A stretch of 64,000 nt of DNA from DATBFU01 sp035498405 (GTDB lineage Bacteria; Acidobacteriota; Thermoanaerobaculia; UBA5066; Gp7-AA6). A program made the position numbers and the translations under genes. The notes under the pieces were generated by a model that ran no database searches, was not told the origin of the DNA, and was given only the letters and a program-made list of their open reading frames with translations. The stretch covers positions 4,254 to 68,253 of the forward strand of contig DATKAE010000044.1 of NCBI GenBank assembly GCA_035498405.1. Reading direction: 5' to 3'. This document shows, piece after piece, positions 1 through 7,156 of the stretch (position 1 is its first letter; every line of letters begins with the position of its first letter).

Positions 1-932
1 AACTCCTCGACGGTCTTGGCCCGGTCGGCGGAGACGCGGGCGAAGAGCCGGACCAGGACCTCGCGGTCGGAGGCCGGTGGCTCGGTGCCGGGAAAGATCT
101 CCTTCCAGACGGACCGGCCGTAGGCCGCGGCCTCCTTCTTCTTCTCCGCGAGGGCCGCCGTCGCGCGAGAAAGCACCGCGTTCGGGTCGGTCTCGCCCGT
201 CGCGATGCGAAGAGCCTCGGCGTAATGCGAGCCCAGGCGCGGCGACCCGGTCGCGCGCGGCGTCAGGCCGTCGAGATAGCTCGCCAGACCGTCCAGCGCC
301 GCCGCGGCCGCCAGAGCCTCTCTTGTCGCTGCGTCCCTCTCCTCGCCCTCGAAGAGGCTCGGAAAGCCCTGCCGGTAAAACTGGGCCGATGCGCGCGCCT
401 GCCCCGCGGCGATGAGCGCGAAGTCGGGCGCGATCTGCGAGGGCGGCGAAGCCGAAAGGGCGCTCTGCGCCTGACGGCAGAGCCGCGGAAGCTGCCCGAC
501 GCGCGCCCGGGCAGCCGCCAGGCGCTCGGTAAGCGGCCGGTCGTCGCGCACGAGCAGGAAGACCGTCGCGTTGCCCGCGATGTTCGTCCAGAAAAGCGGG
601 TCGCGCGAGGCGCGCGCGAGCGTTGAAAGCTCGAGCAGCTCCCACTCGATTCGCGATTTCAGGAGATCGGCGTCCAGCCGGTCGTCCTGCGAAGCGCCGG
701 ACGGACGCGCCGAGAGCTTCGCCAGCGTTTCCCGGTTGAACTCCACCCAGCCCCGAAGGCGCTCGGGCGTCAAGTCCTCGAGCTCGCGGTCGCGGTCGTG
801 CTGGCCCGCCTCGGTCGCACGGCTCGGGAAGGTCTCGAAGTATTTCTCGATGTAACTGGTGACCACATCGGAAGTCGCGGGCGCCGGAGCGCCCGCCCCG
901 AGGGCAGCGGAGAGAAGCAGAAGGTGCAGCAT
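1..932 (-). CDS. DUF885 family secreted protein, N-terminal part (runs off the left edge)
   Basis: About 310 residues are visible, starting at ATG 932 and open to the left edge, so the C-terminal half is missing. The first 18 or so residues (MLHLLLLSAALGAGAPAP) look like a signal peptide, so the protein is probably exported. The next part (TSYIEKYFETFPSRATEAG, then SRIEWELLELSTL) matches the opening of DUF885 proteins, a family of about 550-600 residues thought to be metallopeptidase-like; its putative metal-binding part would lie outside the window. It diverges from the response regulator gene with about 60 bases between. The family assignment is from memory of the N-terminal pattern and could be wrong; the exported, alpha-helical nature is more secure. 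Confidence 0.65.
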   Translation of the reverse strand, partial: MLHLLLLSAALGAGAPAPATSDVVTSYIEKYFETFPSRATEAGQHDRDRELEDLTPERLRGWVEFNRETLAKLSARPSGASQDDRLDADLLKSRIEWELLELSTLARASRDPLFWTNIAGNATVFLLVRDDRPLTERLAAARARVGQLPRLCRQAQSALSASPPSQIAPDFALIAAGQARASAQFYRQGFPSLFEGEERDAATREALAAAAALDGLASYLDGLTPRATGSPRLGSHYAEALRIATGETDPNAVLSRATAALAEKKKEAAAYGRSVWKEIFPGTEPPASDREVLVRLFARVSADRAKTVEE

Positions 933-994
933 GACGCGGATCCTATCGGAGGCTCGACGCAAAGCTAAGATGTTCCCGTGAGCTTTGACCTTCA

Positions 995-1660
995 ATGAGG
1001 GCCCTCGTCCTCGAGGACGACGCCCGCCTGCGCTCGCTCGTCGTCCGGACACTGACGCGCTCGGGCCTTGCCTGCGACGAGGCCGCCAGGATCGAGGAGG
1101 CCGAGGAACTGCTCGAGCTCCACGCCTACGACCTCCTGGTGCTCGACCGGAGACTCCCGGACGGGGAGGGGCTCGATGTCTGCCGGCGAGCCCGAAAGAA
1201 GGGGTTCACCCAGTCGATCCTCATGTTGACCGCCCTCGACGATGCGGAATCGACCGTCGAGGGCCTCTCCGAGGGTGCCGACGATTACCTGGGCAAGCCT
1301 TTCGACCTCGAGGTCCTGGCCGCCCGCGCGAAGGCCCTCCTGCGCCGCAACGACCGGCGGCCCACGGCCGAACTCACGAGCGGGGACCTGAGGCTCGATC
1401 CCGGCAAGCGCGCGGCCTGGAAGAGAGGCGAGGCGCTCGTGCTCACCGCGCGGGAGTACGCGATCCTGGAGGCCCTGATGCGCAAGCCCAACGCCGTCAT
1501 CACGCGCGAGGAGATCCTCGAGCAGGCCTGGGGCGAGCGCGAGGAGCCGATGTCAAACACCGTCGACGTCCTCGTCGCGCGCCTGCGCAAGAAGATCGAC
1601 ACGCCGAAGAGACCCTCCCGAATCGAGACCGTGCGCGGAATGGGGTATCGGCTCGTTTAG
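995..1660 (+). CDS. OmpR/PhoB-type response regulator
   Basis: The 221-residue protein has a receiver domain (residues 1-115) and an OmpR-type winged helix (about 125-221). Visible receiver residues are the acidic pair E7-D8-D9, the phospho-acceptor D51 (LLVLDRRLPDG) and K101 (GKPF). The DNA-binding part carries the typical ILEQAWG, NTVDVLVARLRKKI and RGMGYRLV segments. Its sensor partner is most likely the kinase at 3552-5024 on the same strand; in related operons such genes are adjacent, and here almost 1.9 kb of repeat and transposase sequence lies between them. No clear Shine-Dalgarno precedes ATG 995, so the start may be leaderless. Targets cannot be inferred. Confidence 0.93.
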   Translation: MRALVLEDDARLRSLVVRTLTRSGLACDEAARIEEAEELLELHAYDLLVLDRRLPDGEGLDVCRRARKKGFTQSILMLTALDDAESTVEGLSEGADDYLGKPFDLEVLAARAKALLRRNDRRPTAELTSGDLRLDPGKRAAWKRGEALVLTAREYAILEALMRKPNAVITREEILEQAWGEREEPMSNTVDVLVARLRKKIDTPKRPSRIETVRGMGYRLV

Positions 1661-1684
1661 AAGTCCCCTCTCCCGGCGGGAAAG

Positions 1685-1768
1685 TAGGGGCCGGGAGTAG
1701 GGGCCGGGTAGGGGCCGGGGGTCAACGCTGAATTCCTGGTAGGGGCCGGGGGTCAACGCTGAATTCCT
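1685..1768 (+). repeat. Short direct repeats, TAGGGGCCGGG copies with a 31-bp tandem unit
   Basis: TAGGGGCCGGG occurs at about 1685, 1698, 1709 and 1740. The last two copies are part of a 31-bp unit that also includes GTCAACGCTGAATTCCT and is repeated in tandem (offset 31 bp, 1721 versus 1752). The run starts right after the response regulator stop codon and leads into the deleted RAYT copy. It looks like repeat-driven duplication at the edge of the inserted element. Confidence 0.8.
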
Positions 1769-1887
1769 GCGTGAATCGCCCTTCGGATCCATGGGCCCAA
1801 CCCGAGCTGACTCAGAACGACTCGCCCCGCGCCTCATCGATTCCCTGCAAGCACACCTAGCGAGCGCAGCGATTCAGCGTTGACCCC
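1748..1887 (+). mobile_element. Internally deleted, non-autonomous copy of the RAYT element
   Basis: This 140-bp segment begins with GGGGGTCAACGCTGAAT and ends with ATTCAGCGTTGACCCC, the same terminal inverted repeats that flank the transposase gene at 2450-3533. Its left part (around 1765-1797, GAATCGCCCTTCGGATC) resembles 2463-2500 of the full element. Its right part (around 1803-1890) aligns with the 3' end of the transposase gene (3399-3490), sharing CATCGATTCCCTGCAAGCAC-like sequence. The middle is missing, as expected for a MITE-like deletion derivative. Confidence 0.75.
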
Positions 1888-2386
1888 GCTTAGCGCTGCC
1901 TCTTAGCGCTGCGCTGCCCAGTAGCGACAGCGCTGACCGCAGCCTGCCACACGCCCACGATCTAACTGGAACCTCATTGACGTAGGTGATCAGCACTCTT
2001 TCGCCAATCTCTAGCGGTTCCGTCCCGACGGGAGGATGGCCTGCCTCGAGGAGCTGCAAGACGACCTTGTCGTCGGCTGTCGCTGGCATACCGAACTCGA
2101 CCTTTAACCTCAGCAAGGGGTTTCCTACTGATCCAAGATGGCCCCCAGTCCCTCTGGTCTGCGTTCCCGTCTCAATGTCGTCCACGACGCCGATCAGAAA
2201 CCCCACAGATCGGCAGCTCCGATATCCAACCGACAAAGCGCTCGCTTCTGGGCACGGCGTCAGACCAGATTGACTCTCGACTTCCGTCTTCCCAACAGTC
2301 ACGCATCCGAGCAGGCCACAGCTCAGAAGGAGGAGAGCACTCATCCACACTGTCGCTTCCTTCTTTGTACCCCTCCGAGGACTCAT
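1874..2386 (-). CDS. Small lipoprotein of unknown function between two RAYT element copies
   Basis: A 170-residue reading frame with MSALLLLSCGLLGC near its start, which reads as a lipoprotein signal with a lipobox ending at Cys28 (counting from start 2386). An internal ATG at 2344 (residue 15) would give a more usual lipoprotein length. The mature part (VGFLIGVVDDIETG, ADDKVVLQLLEAGHPP, GERVLITYVNEVPV) has no family I recognise, but the pattern suggests a small beta-rich domain. Its stop codon lies inside the inverted repeat at 1872-1887, so the last 20 or so residues come from repeat sequence. Base composition is visibly less GC-rich than neighbouring genes, consistent with recent arrival with the element. 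It could also be a decayed gene. Confidence 0.5.
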   Translation of the reverse strand: MSPRRGTKKEATVWMSALLLLSCGLLGCVTVGKTEVESQSGLTPCPEASALSVGYRSCRSVGFLIGVVDDIETGTQTRGTGGHLGSVGNPLLRLKVEFGMPATADDKVVLQLLEAGHPPVGTEPLEIGERVLITYVNEVPVRSWACGRLRSALSLLGSAALRGSAKRGQR

Positions 2387-2449
2387 TCTTCCTTTCCTCC
2401 GGGAAGCCCCGGGCAGAAACCTGGCTGCGAGGGGTCTGGCGAGGGGTCT

Positions 2450-2465
2450 GGGGTCAACGCTGAAT
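2450..2465 (+). repeat. REP-like 16-mer, left orientation
   Basis: GGGGTCAACGCTGAAT; identical core to 1717-1732 and 1748-1763 and the reverse complement of 1872-1887, 3469-3484 and 3518-3533. Six copies occur within 1.9 kb and none was noticed elsewhere in the window. Confidence 0.85.
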
Positions 2466-2553
2466 CCCTGCGCGGAATCGCCCCTCGGATCGATGGCTGT
2501 CTCGCCCTCGTCGCGACAAGTAGATAGACAGGGAAGGCAGGGAGCCGCCAGGA

Positions 2554-3480
2554 ATGTCGCGACCTTTGCGCATTGAGTATCCGGGGGCGTTCTACCACGT
2601 CACAGCGCGGGGCAACGAGCGGCGAGCGATCTTTCGGGATGATGCGGACCGCGAGAGATACCTGAAGTGCGTCGCGCGCTGCCGTGATCGCTTCGCATTT
2701 CGACTCCACGCATACTGCCTGATGACCAATCACCTGCATCTGGCGATCGAAGCCTCGGAAGTCCCGCTCTCTCGGATCATGCTTACGTTGCACGGCTCCT
2801 ACTCCCAGGCGTTCAACCGGCGCCACCGGCGAGTGGGGCATCTCTTCCAGGGACGTTACAAGGCGTTCCTGGTCCAGAAGGACCGGTACCTCCTCGCCCT
2901 GGTCCGGTACATCCACGAGAACCCGGTGAAGGCAAGGATCGTCAAGAAGCCAGAGGATTTCCGCTGGTCGAGCGATCGAGCTTACCGGAGGCCGTCGCGG
3001 CCCGAATGGTTGGAGACCGACTTTGTTCTTTCGCTGCTCGCCGATCGGCGTCGACCAGCGGTGAGAAGGTACATCGCACTGATGGCCAGACGCGGCCCCA
3101 GCGACTACGACGAGGTCCCAACCTTCGGCGGCGTGATTCGAGGCGACGAGGATTTCGCCGTTCGTATCGGTGCGACCGCGGACCCAGAAGTGATCGTCCG
3201 ATCCTTGACCCCGGAGCGCGTGGCCCGGCTGGCGGCCAACGCACTCGGAGTCTCCGTCGACCAGCCCTCCGACTGGCGCCTGAGGGCGATCACGGGGTAT
3301 GTCGGCAGGCAACGAGGCCGGATTCCGCTGACGAAGACCGCCTCCTTCTTCGGCAAGCACGGAACCACGCTCGTGCGCGACGTTCGACGCCTCGAAGCCG
3401 AGCTTCCGCTGAACGACTCCACCCGCCGGCTCGTCGATTCCCTCCAAGCACGCCTCGCCAGCGCAGCTATTCAGCGTTGA
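2554..3480 (+). CDS. REP-associated tyrosine transposase (Y1_Tnp / IS200-like HUH enzyme)
   Basis: 308 residues. The N-terminal half is a Y1 transposase domain: MSRPLRIEYPGAFYHVTARG opens it, the HUH metal site is NHLHL (H60, H62), and the single catalytic tyrosine is Y119 in VRYIHENPVKA. The C-terminal part (about 215-305: LAANALGVSV, FFGKHGTTLVRDVRRLE) looks like a helix-turn-helix tail similar to the DnaA C-terminal type often fused to this family. No inactivating change is visible, so the enzyme may be active. It is flanked by inverted 16-mers, its likely cleavage substrate, and a deletion derivative lies just upstream. RAYTs are usually single-copy and domesticated rather than infectious. 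Confidence 0.92.
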   Translation: MSRPLRIEYPGAFYHVTARGNERRAIFRDDADRERYLKCVARCRDRFAFRLHAYCLMTNHLHLAIEASEVPLSRIMLTLHGSYSQAFNRRHRRVGHLFQGRYKAFLVQKDRYLLALVRYIHENPVKARIVKKPEDFRWSSDRAYRRPSRPEWLETDFVLSLLADRRRPAVRRYIALMARRGPSDYDEVPTFGGVIRGDEDFAVRIGATADPEVIVRSLTPERVARLAANALGVSVDQPSDWRLRAITGYVGRQRGRIPLTKTASFFGKHGTTLVRDVRRLEAELPLNDSTRRLVDSLQARLASAAIQR

Positions 3481-3533
3481 CCCCGCTTGCCGCCCACTTG
3501 CCGCCGCTAGCGCAGCAATTCAGCGTTGACCCC
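3469..3533 (-). repeat. Two REP-like 16-mers in right orientation
   Basis: ATTCAGCGTTGACCCC at 3469-3484 and 3518-3533, 49 bp apart, with the intervening CGCTTGCCGC-rich sequence. The first copy contains the stop codon of the transposase gene (TGA 3478-3480), so the element's own repeat terminates its reading frame. Confidence 0.85.
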
Positions 3534-3551
3534 GCTTGGCATAATTAGCCG

Positions 3552-5024
3552 ATGGTCAGGCTTCCGTCGCTGGCTAAGTCGCGCACCCGCATCGCGCTGG
3601 CGGGCGCGATGCTGTCGGCCGCCTTCCTGCTGATCCTCGCCCTCTCGACCCGGGCAGTGGTGCGGAGCATGACCTTCGCCGACATCGACGAGGAGCTCTA
3701 CACGCTGGCGGCCGCGGTGGGCTCGAGCTTCGAGCTCGAGGGGTTGGACGAGTCGCGCCGCGACACGCTGCGGGCCGGCCTCGAAGCGAACGCTTTCGAG
3801 TTTCGCCTCGCGAACCACTCGGCGATCCTGTTCAAGGGAGAGACTCCGGTCGCGGCCTCCGGCCATCTCTTGCGCACCGCGCTGCCGGGCGGCTTCGACC
3901 CCTACCGCGACCAGCCCGAAACGCCGTACACCACGATCGAGCCCTACAGCGGACAGAATCGAACCTGCCGCTTTCTCGTCACGCACCTCGGGGGCAAGGC
4001 GAAGGGATCGACGCTCGTCCTCTTCCGCTGGATCGGCCCGAGCCTGCACGCCCTGCGGAGGCTCGACCGGGCGCTCGCCGCGATCGTTCTCATCGGCGTT
4101 CTCGGCACCGCGGCGATCCTCGCCTTTGCCATCACGCGCGCCATCCGGCCCGTCGAGGAGGTCACGCAGGTGGCCGAGAACCTCCAGGCCACGGACCTCT
4201 CGCGCCGCGTGCGCGCCACTGCCGGCGGGGAAGAATTCCGGCGGCTGGCTGCGGTCATCAACTCGCTCCTCGACCGGCTGGAGAACGCCTTCCGGGCGCA
4301 GCGCCGCCTGATTGCTGACGCGGCTCACGAGCTGAAAACCCCGACCGCGGTGCTCATGGGCGAGGCACAGGAAGCCCGGCGCCCGGGGGCGACCGTCGAG
4401 GAGCGGCGCCAGTCGCTCGAGACGATCGAGCGGGCGGCGCGGGGCCTGGCTCAAGAGGTGGATGGCCTGCTGCTCCTGGCGCAGGGCGATGCCGCCCCCC
4501 CGGCCCGCCGCGAAACCGTGGACCTCTCACAGATCGCGGCCGAGGCGATCGCCGCGGCGCAGCCGCTCGGCACGGCGCGGGGCGTGCGCTGCCGCCTCGA
4601 GCATGGCAGAGAGGCCAGGGTCTCGGGGCACCGGGCTGGGCTTCTTCGCGTGGCGTCCAACCTGATCTCGAACGCCGTTCAGTACACGGCGGCGGGCTCC
4701 GAGGTCACGGTGCGGGTCGGCCCCGCGCCCGACGGGCAGGTCTTTCTCGAGGTGTGCGATCGGGGTCCGGGTGTCGAGCCCGAGAACCGGCGGCGCATCT
4801 TCGAGCGATTCGTGCGACTCGAGCCGGCGCGGGCGCGGAATCCGGAGGGATCGGGCCTGGGTCTTGCGATCGTCGAGCAGGTGGTTCAGGCCCACCAGGG
4901 GCGCGTCGACGTTTCGGCTCGGGAAGGGGGCGGCGCGGTCTTTCGGGTTCTGCTGCCGAAGGCCCCGGAGGAGGCCGCCCCCGAGGAGGTGACCGACGCT
5001 ACTCGGTCTTCGGCGTCGGCGTGA
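3552..5024 (+). CDS. Membrane sensor histidine kinase
   Basis: 490 residues with a transmembrane segment at about 14-32, a periplasmic sensor stretch, a second transmembrane segment at about 175-194, a HAMP linker, a HisKA domain with phospho-acceptor H259 (DAAHELKTPTAVL), and an HATPase domain with an N box (SNLISNAVQYT), G1 (DRGPGVEPENRRRIF) and G2 (GSGLGLAIV). It autophosphorylates and should pass phosphate to an OmpR-type regulator, most simply the one at 995-1660. The start ATG 3552 is only 18 bases from the end of the RAYT repeat, and no good ribosome site lies in that interval, so the insertion may have changed its expression. The 3' end overlaps the convergent small gene at 4999-5358 by 26 bp. 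Confidence 0.93.
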   Translation: MVRLPSLAKSRTRIALAGAMLSAAFLLILALSTRAVVRSMTFADIDEELYTLAAAVGSSFELEGLDESRRDTLRAGLEANAFEFRLANHSAILFKGETPVAASGHLLRTALPGGFDPYRDQPETPYTTIEPYSGQNRTCRFLVTHLGGKAKGSTLVLFRWIGPSLHALRRLDRALAAIVLIGVLGTAAILAFAITRAIRPVEEVTQVAENLQATDLSRRVRATAGGEEFRRLAAVINSLLDRLENAFRAQRRLIADAAHELKTPTAVLMGEAQEARRPGATVEERRQSLETIERAARGLAQEVDGLLLLAQGDAAPPARRETVDLSQIAAEAIAAAQPLGTARGVRCRLEHGREARVSGHRAGLLRVASNLISNAVQYTAAGSEVTVRVGPAPDGQVFLEVCDRGPGVEPENRRRIFERFVRLEPARARNPEGSGLGLAIVEQVVQAHQGRVDVSAREGGGAVFRVLLPKAPEEAAPEEVTDATRSSASA

Positions 5025-5358
5025 CCTCGGCCGTGCCGGACGCGACGGCCGTGGACTCGGCCTCGGGAGCTTGAACCTGGACGATGGTCGCGACTTTCTT
5101 CTTGTCGCGCGTCATCCAGCGAACCGTGACCTGCTCGCCAATCTTCAACGTCCCGCCGGTGACCCGCGTGGCGCCGGTCAGGACGAGGCGGGTCTCCTTG
5201 CCCTTGGCGTCCTTGACGGTGAGGCTCTTCGAAGCGGTGTCGAGGGCCGTGATCGCTCCGGACACCGCCTTGGTGTGGCTCTTCGGGTTGGGGGCCTCAC
5301 CTAGGGAGACGGCGGCCAACAAGAAGATCGACGGGATCAGCCGCGTGAGCCCCTTCAT
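4999..5358 (-). CDS. Small exported protein of unknown function (OB-like fold suspected)
   Basis: 119 residues from ATG 5358, preceded by AAAGGAG eight bases upstream. Residues 1-20 (MKGLTRLIPSIFLLAAVSLG) form a signal peptide. The mature part (SGAITALDTASKSLTVKD, then KIGEQVTVRW) is the pattern of small beta-barrel proteins with a 'property changes with additives' sequence seen in many environmental bacteria, which commonly relate to DUF5666-like domains. It overlaps the kinase gene tail to tail. Function is unknown; an envelope role is inferred from the signal peptide only. Confidence 0.7.
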   Translation of the reverse strand: MKGLTRLIPSIFLLAAVSLGEAPNPKSHTKAVSGAITALDTASKSLTVKDAKGKETRLVLTGATRVTGGTLKIGEQVTVRWMTRDKKKVATIVQVQAPEAESTAVASGTAEVTPTPKTE

Positions 5359-5440
5359 CAGCCCGCTCCTTTCGCGAGGAGCGTATCGGGCCCTCGGTGA
5401 ACCCTGCGTGAACGAGCCTCCACGATCATAGACTGGCGCC

Positions 5441-7135
5441 ATGAGAAAGACGCCGCTCCTGCTCGCCGGATTACTTTCCATCCTGCTTCTCTCGGCCACG
5501 CGCGGGCCCGCCGCGACGGAGTACGACCTCCTGATTCGAGGCGGACGGGTCGTGGACGGCTCGGGCGCCCCGTGGTTCGTCGCCGACGTCGCGGTCAAGG
5601 ACGGGCGCATCGCCGCCGTCGGCAGGCTCGAGGGCGCTCGCGCCAAGCGCGTCATCGACGCGGCGGGCCTCTACGTTTCCCCGGGCTTCATCGATCTTCT
5701 GGGCCAGTCGGAGTACAACGTTCTGGTCGATGGCCGGGCTGCCTCGAAGATCACCCAGGGGATCACCTCGGAGATCACGGGGGAGGGCGAGTCGATCGCG
5801 CCCTTGAACGAGGCCATGCTGGCCGAGGGCAAGGACGTCTTCGCGCGCTACGGTTTCACGCCCGATTTCACCACTCTGGCCGGCTATTTTTCGACTTTCG
5901 AGCGCCGCGGCTCCGCGATCAACCTGGGAACCTTCGTGGGCGCGGGAGGCGTGCGGGACCTCGTCATCGGGAAGGCGGACCGGCGCGCGACACCCGCCGA
6001 GCTCCAGCGAATGTGCGAGGTCGTGGACCAGGCCATGCGCGAGGGCGCGGTCGGGGTGTCCTCGTCCTTGCAGTACGTGCCCGACATGTACAACTCGACC
6101 GAGGAGCTCGTCGCCATGGCGAAGGTGGCCGCCAGGTACGGCGGCGCGTACTTCACGCACCAGCGCTCCGAAGCCAACGCGATCGACTCCTCTCTCGATG
6201 AGGTCTTCCGGATCGCCAAGGAGGCGGGCATTCGGACACAGATCTGGCACTTGAAGACCGCGTACAAGAAGAACTGGGGGAGGATGCCTGCGGTCCTGGC
6301 GCGGCTCGAGCAGGCCCGCGCGCAGGGAATCGACGTTGCCGCCAACCAGTATCCCTACACGGCCGGCTCCAACGGCCTCGACGCCTGCCTGCCACCCTGG
6401 ATCCGCGAAGGCGGGCGCGAAGCGCTCTTGAAGCGCCTGGCCGACCCCGCGCTGCGGGAGAAGGCGAAGAAGGAGATGCTCGAGGACTCCGACGCCTGGA
6501 GCAACCAGTATCTGGGCTCGGGAGGCCCGGACCGGGTCCTGGTGGCCTCCGTGATCGACCCGAAGCTCAAAAAGTACGAGGGGATGACGATCGCCGCGAT
6601 CGGGGCCGCGGAGAGGAAGGACCCGCGCGACGCCTTGATCGACTTGGTCATCGCCGACCGGGCCAACACGGCCTGCATCATTTTCATGGCGGACGAAGAG
6701 GACGTGCGCGCGGCGTTGAAGAGCCCGCTCGTCTCCTTCGGCACGGACTCCGGAGCGAGCGCGACGGACGGCATCTTCTCGCAGGAAAAATCCCACCCGC
6801 GTGGCTGGGCCTCGACGGCGCGGATCCTCGGGTACTACGTGCGCGACCAGAAGCTGATCCCCTTGGAGTTCGCCGTCCGAAAGATGACCTCCTTCCCCGC
6901 CGAGGCGGCGGCCCTTCCGGACCGGGGACTCGTGAAAGAGGGATTCGCCGCCGATCTCGTCGTCTTCGATCTCGCGAAGGTCCAGGCCCTCTCGAGCTAC
7001 GAAGAGCCGCGGCGCTACAGCGCCGGGTTCCCCTATGTCGCCGTCAACGGCGTGCTCGTCGTGGACGACGGCAAGATCACCGCGGCGAGGCCTGGAAAGA
7101 TCTTGCGCGGGCCCGGATACACCGGCAGCCGGTAG
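5441..7135 (+). CDS. Secreted amidohydrolase related to N-acyl-D-amino-acid deacylase
   Basis: 564 residues with a signal peptide (about 1-25). The fold signature is the D-aminoacylase/dihydroorotase-like amidohydrolase: LLIRGGRVVDGSGAPWF, then a TIM barrel with THQR and IWHLK (probable metal histidines) and LVSFGTDSGAS with the late aspartate, and C-terminal composite strands (GFAADLVVFDL). Family members remove acyl groups from D-amino acids or related amides. Two canonical metal-site elements differ: the usual HxH after PGFID is LLGQSEY (residues 86-92), and the usual NCG is GEGE (114-117). Specificity is therefore uncertain. No close operon partner; the metallopeptidase gene begins 21 bases later and may be co-transcribed. 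Confidence 0.8.
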   Translation: MRKTPLLLAGLLSILLLSATRGPAATEYDLLIRGGRVVDGSGAPWFVADVAVKDGRIAAVGRLEGARAKRVIDAAGLYVSPGFIDLLGQSEYNVLVDGRAASKITQGITSEITGEGESIAPLNEAMLAEGKDVFARYGFTPDFTTLAGYFSTFERRGSAINLGTFVGAGGVRDLVIGKADRRATPAELQRMCEVVDQAMREGAVGVSSSLQYVPDMYNSTEELVAMAKVAARYGGAYFTHQRSEANAIDSSLDEVFRIAKEAGIRTQIWHLKTAYKKNWGRMPAVLARLEQARAQGIDVAANQYPYTAGSNGLDACLPPWIREGGREALLKRLADPALREKAKKEMLEDSDAWSNQYLGSGGPDRVLVASVIDPKLKKYEGMTIAAIGAAERKDPRDALIDLVIADRANTACIIFMADEEDVRAALKSPLVSFGTDSGASATDGIFSQEKSHPRGWASTARILGYYVRDQKLIPLEFAVRKMTSFPAEAAALPDRGLVKEGFAADLVVFDLAKVQALSSYEEPRRYSAGFPYVAVNGVLVVDDGKITAARPGKILRGPGYTGSR

Positions 7136-7156
7136 ACTCGCGCCGAGGAGGAGCGC

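Larger units (their letters stand above)
2450..3533 (+). mobile_element. RAYT (REP-associated tyrosine transposase) element with flanking inverted repeats
   Basis: The transposase gene is bracketed by GGGGTCAACGCTGAAT on the left (2450-2465) and the inverse ATTCAGCGTTGACCCC on the right, in two copies (3469-3484 and 3518-3533). RAYTs are HUH-type single-strand transposases linked to REP/BIME repeats, and the paired inverted 16-mers fit that. The right end lies 18 bases before the start of the histidine kinase gene. Confidence 0.75.
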
